Positions 8,542-18,141 of a stretch of 64,000 bases of DNA are shown piece by piece (the stretch's first letter is position 1; each line of letters starts with the position of its first letter). The notes beneath the pieces are model-generated. The model was given only the letters and a program-made list of their open reading frames with translations, made no database searches and was not told the DNA's origin. The translations under genes and the position numbers were made by a program. Source of the DNA: Actimicrobium antarcticum (lineage in GTDB: Bacteria > Pseudomonadota > Gammaproteobacteria > Burkholderiales > Burkholderiaceae_D); the NCBI RefSeq assembly GCF_039536745.1, contig NZ_BAAAZE010000009.1, positions 1-64,000 on the forward strand. The letters run 5' to 3'.

Positions 8542-10503
8542 ATGATGCGTTTCAAAAAAATTCGTGAAATCGTCCTGGGCAAAGCGCTCGATCCGCTGAA
8601 AAGCGAGACCCGGCATTCGCTGGCACTGGTGGCGTTCCTGGCCTGGGTCGGGCTCGGCGCGGATGGCTTGTCGTCGTCGGCCTACGGTCCGGAGGAAACC
8701 TTCCGTGCGCTCGGCCAACACACCCATCTCGGGTTGTACATGGCGATTGCGACCGCGCTGACGGTGTTCATCATCGCGCTGGCATACAACCAGGTGATCG
8801 AGCTGTTTCCTACCGGTGGAGGCGGTTATCGGGTGGCATCCAGGCTGGTAGGCCCCTACATGGGATTGGTGGCCGGGTGCGCGCTGATTCTCGACTATGT
8901 GCTGACGGTGGCGATTTCGGTGGCGGCTGGTGTGGAGGCGGTGGCGTCGTTGCTGCCACTCGGGTTTCATGCCTACAAATTGTGGGCCGAAGTGCTGGTG
9001 ATCGGCATGCTGATCGTACTGAATTTACGCGGGATGAAAGAGGCGATCAAAATTCTGTTGCCGATTTTTCTGGGCTTTGTGGTCACGCACTTATTCCTGA
9101 TCGTGTATGGCATCGTTGCCCATGCCGATAATCTGCCCGGGTTGATACCGAATACGCTGGCCGAGACGACACAGCTGGCCGGTAATATCGGCTGGATCGC
9201 GGTGTCCGGGATGTTGTTGCTGGCGTACTCGCAAGGCGGTGGTACCTACACAGGTCTGGAGGCGGTCTCCAATAACGTCAATATCCTGGCCGAGCCACGC
9301 GTCCATACCGGCAAGATGACGATGTTCTACATGGCACTCTCGCTGGCCTTCACGGCCAGCGGCATCATCCTGCTGTACCTGCTGTGGGATGCACGACCGG
9401 TCGAAGGACAGACCCTGAATGCGACCACGTTCAAGGCCATCATCGACAGTCTCAGGCTCGGTGACTGGACCAGCCGGATCGTGTTGATCGTGGTGCTGGC
9501 GTTCGAGGCTGGGCTACTGTTCGTGGCAGCCAACACCGGTTTTCTGGGTGGGCCAGCGGTGTTGTCGAACATGGCGGCGGACTCCTGGGTGCCGCATAAA
9601 TTCCGTTACCTGTCGACCCGGCTGGTGACACAAAACGGCATTCTGGTGATGGGTGTGGCGGCGCTGGCCATCCTGTTCTGGACCCGGGGTAGCGTCACGC
9701 TGCTGGTGGTGCTGTATTCGATTTCGGTGTTCCTGACGTTTGCCATCTCGCTCTTCGGCCTGTGCCTGTACTGGTGGCGTCATCGCAAGGAACTTGATCA
9801 CTGGCTGCGCCGTTTCCTGTTGTCGCTGGTGGGGTTTGTTATTTGCGCCAGCATTCTGGTGGTGCTGCTAATCGAGAAATTTACGGACGGCGGATGGGCC
9901 ACTGCAGTCATTATTGCCGCCATCGCCGCGCTGTGTATTTACATCCGCAACCATTACAGCCAAACCAAGGAAGCGATCCGGTCAGTCGATCAGGTGTTTG
10001 CCAACCAGCCATTCGGTCCGCAAGTGGGGCCGGTGTTGCCGAACCCGGATGACCAGACTGCCGTGTTCATTGTCGGCACCTCGCGTGGCGGCGGATTGCA
10101 CGCCCTGCTGTGGGTCCAGCGCATGTTTCCGGGGCATTTCAAGAACTTCATTTTCGTCAATGCGCGCACGGTGGATTCGCATGCGTACGGTGGCGAAGGT
10201 GCGGTCGAATTGATGCGGGTAGAGGCCGAGGCGACGCTGAAGTTCTTCGTTGATTTTTGTCACAGCCACGGGATGGCTTCGGCGTCCTATCTAGGCTTCG
10301 GGACGGATGTCGTCAATGAAGTGACGACCCTGTGCGCGTCAATCAGCAAGGAATATCCGAACGCCATTTTCTTCACCAGCAAGCTCATCTTCGAAGCCGA
10401 CAACTGGTTCATACGCCTGCTGCACAATCAGGCCGCGCTGGCGATCCAGCGGCGCCTGCATTTTGACGGCTTGCAAATGGTGATTCTGCCGATGAAGGTA
10501 TAG
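8542..10503 (+). CDS. APC-superfamily permease, KimA-like potassium/amino-acid transporter
   Basis: A 653-residue inner-membrane protein with about 12 transmembrane helices (residues 25-480) and a long cytosolic C-terminal domain from about 490 (TAVFIVGTSRGGGLHALLWV). The N-terminal ADGLSSSAYGPEE resembles the unwound TM1 substrate segment of the KimA/YdaO group, whose Bacillus subtilis member is a high-affinity K+ importer. FPTGGGGYRVA and GGGTYTGLEAVSNNVN are further conserved patches. The transported substrate in Gram-negative homologues is not settled, so K+ is an inference. No regulatory gene adjoins it. Confidence 0.7.
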   Translation: MMRFKKIREIVLGKALDPLKSETRHSLALVAFLAWVGLGADGLSSSAYGPEETFRALGQHTHLGLYMAIATALTVFIIALAYNQVIELFPTGGGGYRVASRLVGPYMGLVAGCALILDYVLTVAISVAAGVEAVASLLPLGFHAYKLWAEVLVIGMLIVLNLRGMKEAIKILLPIFLGFVVTHLFLIVYGIVAHADNLPGLIPNTLAETTQLAGNIGWIAVSGMLLLAYSQGGGTYTGLEAVSNNVNILAEPRVHTGKMTMFYMALSLAFTASGIILLYLLWDARPVEGQTLNATTFKAIIDSLRLGDWTSRIVLIVVLAFEAGLLFVAANTGFLGGPAVLSNMAADSWVPHKFRYLSTRLVTQNGILVMGVAALAILFWTRGSVTLLVVLYSISVFLTFAISLFGLCLYWWRHRKELDHWLRRFLLSLVGFVICASILVVLLIEKFTDGGWATAVIIAAIAALCIYIRNHYSQTKEAIRSVDQVFANQPFGPQVGPVLPNPDDQTAVFIVGTSRGGGLHALLWVQRMFPGHFKNFIFVNARTVDSHAYGGEGAVELMRVEAEATLKFFVDFCHSHGMASASYLGFGTDVVNEVTTLCASISKEYPNAIFFTSKLIFEADNWFIRLLHNQAALAIQRRLHFDGLQMVILPMKV

Positions 10504-10544
10504 CGGCATTCAGGGTTTTCGGAAGGGCAATGCAGGGCCTGCAA

Positions 10545-11672
10545 TCAGGCGCTGACCAATTGCGCTGCGAAGGCTTCCAGATGCTGGTCGGTACTGCCAA
10601 ACTGCAGTTCGATCGCCATCAGTCGCTTGAAATAATGACTGACGATCAGCTCATCGGTCACGCCCATTCCGCCAAACAGTTGTACCGCCTGTTGCCCGAC
10701 AAAGCGGCAGGCCTGGCCGATCACGACCTTGGCAGCCGACAGGGCATGTGCTCGTAGCGCCAGATCCGGATCGGTACACCGGACTGCTGCCAGATAGCTC
10801 ATCGAGCGTGCCTGTTCGATGTGCAGGACCATGTCGGCCATGCGGTGTTGCAGGGCCTGGAATTTTCCGATGGGCACGCCAAATTGCTGGCGATCGCGCG
10901 CGTAGGCGACGGTGGCGGCGAGCAGTTTGTCGACGATGCCCACTGCTTCAGCGCACACGGCGGCGAGGCCGAGATCGCGTACGTCGGAGAGTGCCGATTC
11001 GGCGTCGCCGCTGCTCAGCATGGCATCCCGTGCCACCTTCACGTTGACCAGAAACACCTCGCTGGCGGGCACGCCATCGACGGTCTGATACGACACCAGC
11101 CGGACGCCGGCGGTATCGCGCGGTATGCCGATCACGCCGAGCCGGCCATCCGGCATGCGTGCGCTGACCAGCAGCAACTGCGCCGAGGCAGCATGCACGA
11201 CCAGGCACTTGTGACCGTGCAGCACAAAGCCGTCACCGTCGACTGTGGCGTGTGTCGCGATCTCGCGCCAGTCGAAACGGCTGCCGGCTTCATCGAGTGC
11301 CGGTACCGCAATCAACTCTCCTGCCATCAGTGCCGGCAACAGGTGCGCGCGCTGCGTCGGGTTGCCCAGGCGCGCTACGAGCGTGGTCGCCAGCACTGCG
11401 CTGGCCAGGTACGGTTCCAGCACCAGTGCCTCGCCCATCACCGTCATCACCAGCATCGTGTCGATGGTGCTGCCGCCGAGTCCGTCGTCGGCTTCGGGCA
11501 CCAGCAATCCGAGCAAGCCGAGGTCGGCAAAACCTTGCCAGACGGCCGGGCTCAATCCGTGCGCGGCGCCATCCTTGATCTCCCTGCGTGTGGCGAAGTC
11601 GTAGTCCTTGCCGACAAAGCGGCGAGTCGTATCGAGCAGCATGTTCTGCTCGTCGGTAAAAGTAAAGTCCAT
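10545..11672 (-). CDS. acyl-CoA dehydrogenase, pimeloyl-CoA dehydrogenase small-subunit-like
   Basis: A 375-residue ACAD-fold protein: N-terminal helical domain (FTFTDEQNMLLDTTRRFV), central beta domain, and C-terminal helices with YARDRQQFGVPIGKFQALQH. The usual catalytic YEGT motif near the C-terminus is replaced by LQFGSTDQ, as in the non-canonical subunits of heteromeric ACADs. It starts one base after the stop of the preceding ACAD, which implies translational coupling and a heteromeric pair. The pair resembles PimC/PimD, which oxidise dicarboxylyl-CoA such as pimeloyl-CoA. Substrate is inferred. Confidence 0.75.
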   Translation of the reverse strand: MDFTFTDEQNMLLDTTRRFVGKDYDFATRREIKDGAAHGLSPAVWQGFADLGLLGLLVPEADDGLGGSTIDTMLVMTVMGEALVLEPYLASAVLATTLVARLGNPTQRAHLLPALMAGELIAVPALDEAGSRFDWREIATHATVDGDGFVLHGHKCLVVHAASAQLLLVSARMPDGRLGVIGIPRDTAGVRLVSYQTVDGVPASEVFLVNVKVARDAMLSSGDAESALSDVRDLGLAAVCAEAVGIVDKLLAATVAYARDRQQFGVPIGKFQALQHRMADMVLHIEQARSMSYLAAVRCTDPDLALRAHALSAAKVVIGQACRFVGQQAVQLFGGMGVTDELIVSHYFKRLMAIELQFGSTDQHLEAFAAQLVSA

Positions 11673-11673
11673 G

Positions 11674-12870
11674 TCAGAGTCCCAGAATCATCTGCGCGAT
11701 GATGTTCTTTTGAATTTCGTTCGAGCCGCCGTAGATCGACAGCTTGCGCATGTTGAGATAGCTGGCAGCGAGTGCCGTAGCATCTTCGGGTCCGACTGCC
11801 TCGCCGTCGAAACCGCTGGCCATCGCATCGCGTCGCAGTGGCAGCGCATACGGACCAACGGCTTGCGTCAGCAATTCGGTAATCGCCTGCTGGATTTCGG
11901 TGCCCTTGATCTTCAGGATCGACGCTTCCGGACCCGGCGTGCGACGTTCGGATTCGGCCGCCAGCACGCGCAGGTTGGTGATCTCCAGTGCCATCAGGTC
12001 GATCTCGATCTGGGCCACGCGCGCACCGAACAGCGGGTCTTGCAGCAGCGGTTTGCCGTGCTTCATTTGCCGGCCTGCGACACGTTTGAGTCGCGCCAGT
12101 TCGCGCTTGGCGATACCGATGCCGGCGATGTTGGTGCGCTCGTGGCCCAGCAGGAATTTGGCGTAGGTCCAGCCCTGATTTTCGGTGCCGACCAGGTTGT
12201 CGACGGGGACGCGCACATTGTCGAACCAGACTTCATTGACCTCGTGGGCGCCATCCATCGTAATGATCGGACGCACCGTGATGCCGGGCGATGTCATGTC
12301 GATCAACAGGAATGAAATCCCGCGTTGCGGCTTGACCTCCGGATCGGTGCGCACCAGGCAAAAAATCCAGTCGGCGTACTGGCCCAGCGTGGTCCAGGTT
12401 TTCTGGCCATTCACCACATACGCATCGCCATCGCGCACCGCACTGGTCTTCACCGATGCCAGGTCGGAGCCCGCGCCCGGTTCGGAATAGCCCTGGCACC
12501 ACCACTCCTGGCCTGCCAGAATTTTTGGCAGATGGCGTTGCTGTTGCGCTGGCGAGCCGAACTGCATCAGCACCGGCGCGACCATTTTCAGGCCGAACGG
12601 CACTGCCCGCGGCGCACCGGCGGCAGCCGATTCTTCTTCGAAAATATACTGTTGCGTGGCATTCCAGCCCGTGCCGCCAAAGGCCTGCGGCCATGATGGC
12701 GCGCCCCAGCCCTGCGCATGCAGCAGGTGCTGCCAGCGCAGGTAATCGTCACGCCCGAGGATCCAGCCCTGCGTGACCTTTTGCCGGATATCCGCAGGCA
12801 GATTGTGCACAATGAAATTGCGTACCTCCAAACGGAATGCTTGCTCGTCGTTGCTGAAATTCAGATCCAT
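11674..12870 (-). CDS. acyl-CoA dehydrogenase, pimeloyl-CoA dehydrogenase large-subunit-like
   Basis: A 398-residue ACAD with QGYSEPGAGSDLASVKT (flavin/substrate contact), GQKTWTTLGQYADW, LLGHERTNIAGIG around 240, and C-terminal SIYGGSNEIQKNIIAQMI. The MCAD-type catalytic Glu is replaced by Gly (YGGS), so the base is probably supplied elsewhere, possibly the Glu of the HERT motif. It lies directly upstream of its small partner and 49 bp downstream of the glutaryl-CoA dehydrogenase stop. Together these suggest an operon for dicarboxylic or branched acyl-CoA oxidation. Confidence 0.8.
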   Translation of the reverse strand: MDLNFSNDEQAFRLEVRNFIVHNLPADIRQKVTQGWILGRDDYLRWQHLLHAQGWGAPSWPQAFGGTGWNATQQYIFEEESAAAGAPRAVPFGLKMVAPVLMQFGSPAQQQRHLPKILAGQEWWCQGYSEPGAGSDLASVKTSAVRDGDAYVVNGQKTWTTLGQYADWIFCLVRTDPEVKPQRGISFLLIDMTSPGITVRPIITMDGAHEVNEVWFDNVRVPVDNLVGTENQGWTYAKFLLGHERTNIAGIGIAKRELARLKRVAGRQMKHGKPLLQDPLFGARVAQIEIDLMALEITNLRVLAAESERRTPGPEASILKIKGTEIQQAITELLTQAVGPYALPLRRDAMASGFDGEAVGPEDATALAASYLNMRKLSIYGGSNEIQKNIIAQMILGL

Positions 12871-12919
12871 GCGGGTCTCGTCTCTACGGTCTAATGTTGA
12901 GTGTGTCGGCCAGGTTGTT

Positions 12920-14104
12920 TCAGCTGCTGAATGCCTGGATGCCGGTCATCGCACGACCCAGGATCAGCGCATGGATATCGTGCGTGCCTTCGTAGGTATT
13001 GACGACTTCCAGGTTGACCATGTGACGGATCACGCCGTACTCGTCCGAGATGCCATTCCCGCCCAGCATGTCGCGGGCAACCCGTGCGATATCGAGTGAC
13101 TTGCCGCACGAATTGCGCTTCATCATTGAGGTAATTTCCACCGCAGCCGTGCCTTCGTCTTTCATGCGTCCGAGCCGCAGCACACCTTGCAGGCCCATCG
13201 TGATTTCGGTCTGCATGTCGGCCAGTTTTTTCTGGATCAGCTGGTTGGCCGCGAGCGGCTTGCCGAACTGCTTGCGGTCCAGCACATACTGGCGCGCGAT
13301 ATGCCAGCACGATTCAGCGGCACCCAACGCACCCCAGGCGATACCGTAGCGCGCAGCATTCAGACAGGTGAAAGGACCTTTCAGGCCACGGATATCCGGG
13401 AAGGCATTTTCTTCGGGACAGAACACGTTATCCATCACGATCTCGCCGGTCAGCGAGGCGCGCAATCCGAACTTGCCGTGGATGGCGGGTGCCGACAAAC
13501 CGGCCATGCCTTTTTCGAGCAGGAAACCGCGGATCGCGCCTTCATCATCCTTGGCCCAGATCACGAACACGTCGGCGATCGGCGAATTCGAAATCCACAT
13601 TTTGCTGCCGGTCAGCGCATAGCCGCCGGGGACCTTGCGTGCGCGCGTGACCATTGAGCCGGGGTCGGAACCATGGTCCGGTTCGGTCAGGCCGAAGCAG
13701 CCGATGTATTCGCCGGTGGCCAGTTTTGGCAGAAAGCGCTGGCGCTGTTCTTCAGTACCGAATTCAAAAATCGGGGTCATCACCAACGATGATTGCACGC
13801 TCATCATCGAGCGATAACCGGAGTCGACCCGTTCGACTTCGCGGGCGATCAGGCCGTAGCAGACATAGTTCAGCGCGGGGCCGCCGTATTGTTCCGGAAT
13901 GGTCGGGCCGAGCAGGCCGAGTTCGCCCATCTCGCGGAAAATCGAGGCATCCATTTTTTCGTGGCGGAAGGCGTCCAGTATCCGCGGCTGCAATTTGTCC
14001 TGACAGTAGGCCTGTGCGGCATCGCGCACCATGCGTTCTTCGTCGGTCAGTTGCTGGTCCAGCAGCAGCGGGTCGTCCCAATGAAATTGTGCGGATTTTT
14101 TCAT
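12920..14104 (-). CDS. gcdH: glutaryl-CoA dehydrogenase
   Basis: A 394-residue flavoenzyme that oxidises and decarboxylates glutaryl-CoA to crotonyl-CoA in lysine/tryptophan and dicarboxylate catabolism. Diagnostic segments are FHWDDPLLLDQQLTDEERM, SVQSSLVMTPIFEFGTEEQ, CFGLTEPDHGSDPGSM and KMWISNSPIADVFVIWAKD. The catalytic base is the Glu in NTYEGTHDIHALILGRA. It sits between the 3-hydroxyacyl-CoA dehydrogenase upstream (41 bp) and the ACAD pair downstream. These genes would carry glutaryl-CoA to acetoacetyl-CoA if an enoyl-CoA hydratase is supplied elsewhere. Confidence 0.95.
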   Translation of the reverse strand: MKKSAQFHWDDPLLLDQQLTDEERMVRDAAQAYCQDKLQPRILDAFRHEKMDASIFREMGELGLLGPTIPEQYGGPALNYVCYGLIAREVERVDSGYRSMMSVQSSLVMTPIFEFGTEEQRQRFLPKLATGEYIGCFGLTEPDHGSDPGSMVTRARKVPGGYALTGSKMWISNSPIADVFVIWAKDDEGAIRGFLLEKGMAGLSAPAIHGKFGLRASLTGEIVMDNVFCPEENAFPDIRGLKGPFTCLNAARYGIAWGALGAAESCWHIARQYVLDRKQFGKPLAANQLIQKKLADMQTEITMGLQGVLRLGRMKDEGTAAVEITSMMKRNSCGKSLDIARVARDMLGGNGISDEYGVIRHMVNLEVVNTYEGTHDIHALILGRAMTGIQAFSS

Positions 14105-14145
14105 GATGTTCCTCGTAAGAATGGGGTGGGTCAGTGTGACCTATT

Positions 14146-15672
14146 TCAGGATTCCTGATACAGCAGTGACAAACCAAGTACGGCGCGCCGCTGCAACCAC
14201 GCGCTGGGCCGGTAACGTGCATCGCCGGTCTGTTGCTGGATTGTGGTCAGTATGTGCAACACGGTTGCTGCGCCCAACTGATCGCCCCAGGCCAGCGGGC
14301 CGTGCGGATAGCCCAGCCCGAGCACGACTGCACGGTCGATATCGACCGGCTGTGCGATGCCTTGCTGGGCGATTTCGCAGGCGATGTTGATGATGTGGGC
14401 GACTACGCGTTGCGCCACTAGTCCGGCGCTGTCGCGGATCACGCTGATGTGCGCACCGTTGCTGCCGAACAGGCTGCAGGCTTGCGCCAGATAGTCTGGG
14501 TCGGTGGCCGGGTTGGTCATCAGGACATGGTGGACAGAGCTGTCGAACAGGGCGTCGATGGCGACGGTGCGACGGGCGTCGAGTCCTTCGCTCACCACGC
14601 AGGCGGTGCAGTCCTGTCCGAGCGGCGTGACGATGCACAGCGCTTCGGCCGAGGGGCGCTCCGAGGATTCGAAGACATGGCCGGCGGCGAGCAGGCGTTC
14701 GGCCAGTGCCGGATGGGCCCGGCTGAGCCAGACCGATTTCGGTGTACGTTGCGGCAGTGCGATGGCGGGCTCGGTGATTTTTTTGCCGGCGGCATCGTAC
14801 TGGTAGAAACCGCGCCCGGTCTTTTTGCCGAGCAGTCCCGCCACCAGCATTTGTCGCGTCAGGCCTTGCGGACGAAAACGCGGCTCCTCGAAATACTGGC
14901 GATAGATCGATTCCATTACCGGATGTGAGACATCCAGCCCGGTCATGTCCATCAATTCACAGGGGCCGAGCTTGAAACCGGCGGTGTCGCGCAGGATGCG
15001 GTCGAGTGTCGGGATCGCCGTCACGCCTTCCGACAGCACCCGCAAGCCTTCGGTGCCGAAACCACGTCCGGCATGATTGACGATGAAGCCCGGTGTATCT
15101 TTGGCGCGCACGGCGGTGTGGCCCCATTGCTGTCCGAGCACCAGCAACTGTTCGACGATCTGTTCGTCGGTCAGGATGCCGCCGATGACTTCGACGATTT
15201 TCATCACCGGCACCGGATTGAAAAAGTGGAAGCCGGCGACGCGTCGCGGATGCTGCAAACCGGCGGCAATCGAGGTCACCGACAGCGACGAGGTATTCGA
15301 GGCGAGGATGGTAGTGCTGCTGACGATGGTTTCCAGTGTGGCAAACAAGGTCTTTTTTGCGGCAAGGTCCTCGACGATGGCTTCGACGATCAAGTCACAG
15401 TCGGCCAGCTCGGATAACACGGCGCAGGGATGCAGGCGCGACAGCGCAGCGCTGGCGGCATCCGGCGTCAGCTTGCCTTTGTTGACGAGGGTATCGAACG
15501 TGGTGGCGAGCGTGTCGCGGGCGGCCGCTGCGGCACCCTCGAATCCATCGGCAAGATGGACCCGTGCACCGGCCAGTGCAGCAATCTGGGCGATGCCGCG
15601 TCCCATCACGCCGCAACCGATGATGCCGACGGTGAGTGGGGAGGGGAGGGGCTGACTGACTGCTTCGGACAT
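14146..15672 (-). CDS. 3-hydroxyacyl-CoA dehydrogenase with duplicated C-terminal domain
   Basis: A 508-residue NAD-dependent enzyme converting 3-hydroxyacyl-CoA to 3-ketoacyl-CoA. It starts with a Rossmann motif (VGIIGCGVMGRGIAQIAA, about residues 14-31). The first 3HCDH C-terminal domain has DTPGFIVNHAGRGFGTEGLR and EGVTAIPTLDRILRD, and a second C-terminal domain lies around 420-500 (SAGLVAQRVVAHIINIACEI). This architecture is that of PaaH/PaaC-type enzymes of phenylacetate and dicarboxylate breakdown. It is the first gene of the minus-strand operon and divergent from the acyl-CoA ligase. Confidence 0.88.
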   Translation of the reverse strand: MSEAVSQPLPSPLTVGIIGCGVMGRGIAQIAALAGARVHLADGFEGAAAAARDTLATTFDTLVNKGKLTPDAASAALSRLHPCAVLSELADCDLIVEAIVEDLAAKKTLFATLETIVSSTTILASNTSSLSVTSIAAGLQHPRRVAGFHFFNPVPVMKIVEVIGGILTDEQIVEQLLVLGQQWGHTAVRAKDTPGFIVNHAGRGFGTEGLRVLSEGVTAIPTLDRILRDTAGFKLGPCELMDMTGLDVSHPVMESIYRQYFEEPRFRPQGLTRQMLVAGLLGKKTGRGFYQYDAAGKKITEPAIALPQRTPKSVWLSRAHPALAERLLAAGHVFESSERPSAEALCIVTPLGQDCTACVVSEGLDARRTVAIDALFDSSVHHVLMTNPATDPDYLAQACSLFGSNGAHISVIRDSAGLVAQRVVAHIINIACEIAQQGIAQPVDIDRAVVLGLGYPHGPLAWGDQLGAATVLHILTTIQQQTGDARYRPSAWLQRRAVLGLSLLYQES

Positions 15673-15878
15673 GCTTCACTCCGGATAAATGTTCTGCACA
15701 GTGGAACTGATAAATACGTGTCGGTACTTTATGGCGAGCTGTGCACGCTGTCAACAACTACATGCTGCAAGGAACATCAGGAAATTCGCGGTGTTCCGGG
15801 TGCCGCTCAGACACTGCCTACTTGCCATTCATTGTTCTGCAATGCAGAATGACGGCTCCGTTACTGAGAAAGCTTTCC

Positions 15879-17366
15879 ATGCTGCGTATCGATCAGGCAT
15901 TTCAGCCCTGGGCCCGCTCCCATCCATTGCGTGTGGCGCTGCGCGATGCCGGCACCAATGTCACTTATGCAGAACTGGGCGGACTGGTCTCTCAGGTCGC
16001 GTTGCAGCTGGAGGCGGCCGGCGTGCGCGCTGGTGACCGCGTGTTGCTGGTGGCCGAGAATTCGGTGGCGCTGGCCGTGGCGATACTGGCGGTGAGCCAG
16101 CTGCGGGCCTGGTCGGCCACGGTCAATGCACGGTTGTCGACGCGCGAGATCACCAACTTCGTACAGCATTCCGGTGCACGTGTGGCGCTGTATTTCAGCG
16201 AGGGCTCGCCCGAAGCGGCGCGTCATGGGATCGAGCATGGTGCCACGCCGCAGCAGTGGGACGGTCTTGGCAACCTGCTGGTCGGGCCGTTGCATACCGA
16301 GGCGGTGCCTGAACCAGCGGTTCCGGATGTCGCGGTGCTGGTCTATACCTCGGGCACGACGGGCGCCTCGAAGGCCGTGATGCTGACCCATGCCAATCTG
16401 CTGTTCATAGGCGCCAATAGTCGGCAGGTGAGGGCGCTGGTGCCGACCGATGTGATTTATGGCGTGCTGCCGCTGTCGCATGTGTATGGCCTGTCGGCAT
16501 TGCTGATGGCGTCGCTGGTCAGTGGCGCCGAGTTGCGGCTGGTGGCGCGCTTCGATCCGGTCGCGATGGCGCAGGCGTTGCAACACGATGGCGTGACGGT
16601 GCTGCATGGCGTACCGGCGATGTACGCGAAGTTGTTGACGCTGGGCGCAGTGCTTGAGGCGCCGCAATTGCGGGTGGCGCAATGCGGTGGCGCGCCGTTG
16701 TCGGCATCGGTCAAGGCAGGATTCGAGCAGTGTTTCGGTATCCCGCTGCACAACGGCTACGGCATGACAGAAGCATCACCGTCGATCTGCCAGACCCGGA
16801 TGGAGTCGCCGCGCACGGATTGTTCGGTGGGTCCGGCCATCGACGGTATCGAGATTCGACTCGACATGATGGGGCAGGAGGAAGTCGCTGCCGGTGTCGG
16901 CGAACTGCAGGTGCGCGGCCCGAATGTAATGGCCGGGTATTACCGTGCTCCCGAGCTGACCGCCGAGGTCATCACGTCCGATGGCTGGTTGCGCACTGGC
17001 GACCTGGCGCGAATTGCCGCCGATGGCGCGGTCACCATCGTGGGACGCAGCAAGGAACTGATTATTCGCTCCGGCTTCAATGTCTATCCGGCCGAAGTCG
17101 AGCAGGTACTGAATGCCTATCCGGACATCGTGCAATCAGCGGTGATTGGGCGCAGCGTGGCCGATAACGAAGAAGTGATTGCCTTCGTCGAACTGCTGCC
17201 GGGCTGTGTGCTGGACCAAGCTGCATTGCATGTCTATTTGAAGGCCAACCTGTCGCCATACAAGATGCCGGCAAAAGTCATCGTCCTGGCCGGCCTGCCA
17301 TCGGCGGCCAGCGGCAAAATCCTCAAGCGCGAGTTGCATCGGCTGGCCGAGAACGCGCATGACTAA
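15879..17366 (+). CDS. acyl-CoA synthetase (AMP-forming)
   Basis: A 495-residue ANL-superfamily ligase activating a carboxylic acid to its CoA thioester via an acyl-adenylate. The P-loop-like motif LVYTSGTTGASKAVMLTH lies around 165-182, NGYGMTEASPS around 290, the hinge WLRTGDLARI around 380, and the C-terminal catalytic Lys is in SGKILKREL. The ORF is open further upstream; ATG 15879 has GAGAAAG 6 nt before it and gives the usual N-terminus (LRIDQAFQPWARSHP), with ATG 15849 as alternative. Its stop overlaps the IclR start by 8 bp. It probably feeds the divergent beta-oxidation operon; the substrate is unknown. Confidence 0.82.
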   Translation: MLRIDQAFQPWARSHPLRVALRDAGTNVTYAELGGLVSQVALQLEAAGVRAGDRVLLVAENSVALAVAILAVSQLRAWSATVNARLSTREITNFVQHSGARVALYFSEGSPEAARHGIEHGATPQQWDGLGNLLVGPLHTEAVPEPAVPDVAVLVYTSGTTGASKAVMLTHANLLFIGANSRQVRALVPTDVIYGVLPLSHVYGLSALLMASLVSGAELRLVARFDPVAMAQALQHDGVTVLHGVPAMYAKLLTLGAVLEAPQLRVAQCGGAPLSASVKAGFEQCFGIPLHNGYGMTEASPSICQTRMESPRTDCSVGPAIDGIEIRLDMMGQEEVAAGVGELQVRGPNVMAGYYRAPELTAEVITSDGWLRTGDLARIAADGAVTIVGRSKELIIRSGFNVYPAEVEQVLNAYPDIVQSAVIGRSVADNEEVIAFVELLPGCVLDQAALHVYLKANLSPYKMPAKVIVLAGLPSAASGKILKRELHRLAENAHD

Positions 17367-18141
17367 ATCGCCCGTCATCAAGGAAGACCGTCACTTCGTG
17401 ACTGCGCTGGCACGCGGACTCGATTTGCTGGCGTGCTTTCGATCCGGCGAGAAGATGCTGGGCAATCAAGAGCTGGCCGAGCGCTGCAAATTACCCAAGT
17501 CCACCGTGTCGCGTCTGAGCTATACGCTGACCAAGCTGGGCTACCTGCACTACGACGACGAAGCCGGAAAATACCGGCTCGGTACCGCCACGCTGGCACT
17601 TGGCAGCGCGATGTTGCACCGGCTGGATGTGCGTCAGCTGGCCCGTCCGGTGATGCAGCAGATTGCAGATTTTTCACAGGCGATGGTGTCGCTGGGGATG
17701 CGGGACCGGCTCAGCATGATTTACGTGGAAAACTGCCGCAGTCAGTCGGCCTTGACGCTCAGTCTGGATGTGGGGTCGCGTATTCCGATTGCGCGCACCG
17801 CGATGGGTCGCGCGTATCTGGCACAGGCGCCGACAGGCGAGCGCAACGAGATTCTGGCGCGGATCCGGGAGCTCGACGCATCCGCCTGGCCGCAGGTACA
17901 CGACGGCGTGCTGCGCTCGATCGACGAATACCAGGAGTTTGGCTGTTGTACCTCGATCGGCGACTGGCAGCCCGACGTGAACGCGATTGCGATTGCCTTT
18001 CGGCCACCGGATGGCAGCGCGCCGATCAGCATCAATTGCGGTGGACCGGCGTTCAGTTTGACGGCGGATTTTCTGGTGCAGGAAGTGCGCCCGCAGTTGC
18101 TTGACCTGGTCGAGCAACTGCGGCGTCGCATGACTGTCTAG
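17359..18141 (+). CDS. IclR-family transcriptional regulator
   Basis: A 260-residue regulator with an N-terminal winged helix (about 12-75: NQELAERCKLPKSTVSRLSYTL and KLGYLHYDDEAGKYRLG) and a C-terminal IclR effector domain (IPIARTAMGRAYLA, EFGCCTSIGDWQPDVNAIAI). It overlaps the preceding ligase gene by 8 bp, so it is translationally coupled to it. It likely controls the ligase and the divergent acyl-CoA dehydrogenase operon in response to a pathway intermediate. No operator was identified in the intergenic region 15673-15878. Confidence 0.9.
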   Translation: MTKSPVIKEDRHFVTALARGLDLLACFRSGEKMLGNQELAERCKLPKSTVSRLSYTLTKLGYLHYDDEAGKYRLGTATLALGSAMLHRLDVRQLARPVMQQIADFSQAMVSLGMRDRLSMIYVENCRSQSALTLSLDVGSRIPIARTAMGRAYLAQAPTGERNEILARIRELDASAWPQVHDGVLRSIDEYQEFGCCTSIGDWQPDVNAIAIAFRPPDGSAPISINCGGPAFSLTADFLVQEVRPQLLDLVEQLRRRMTV

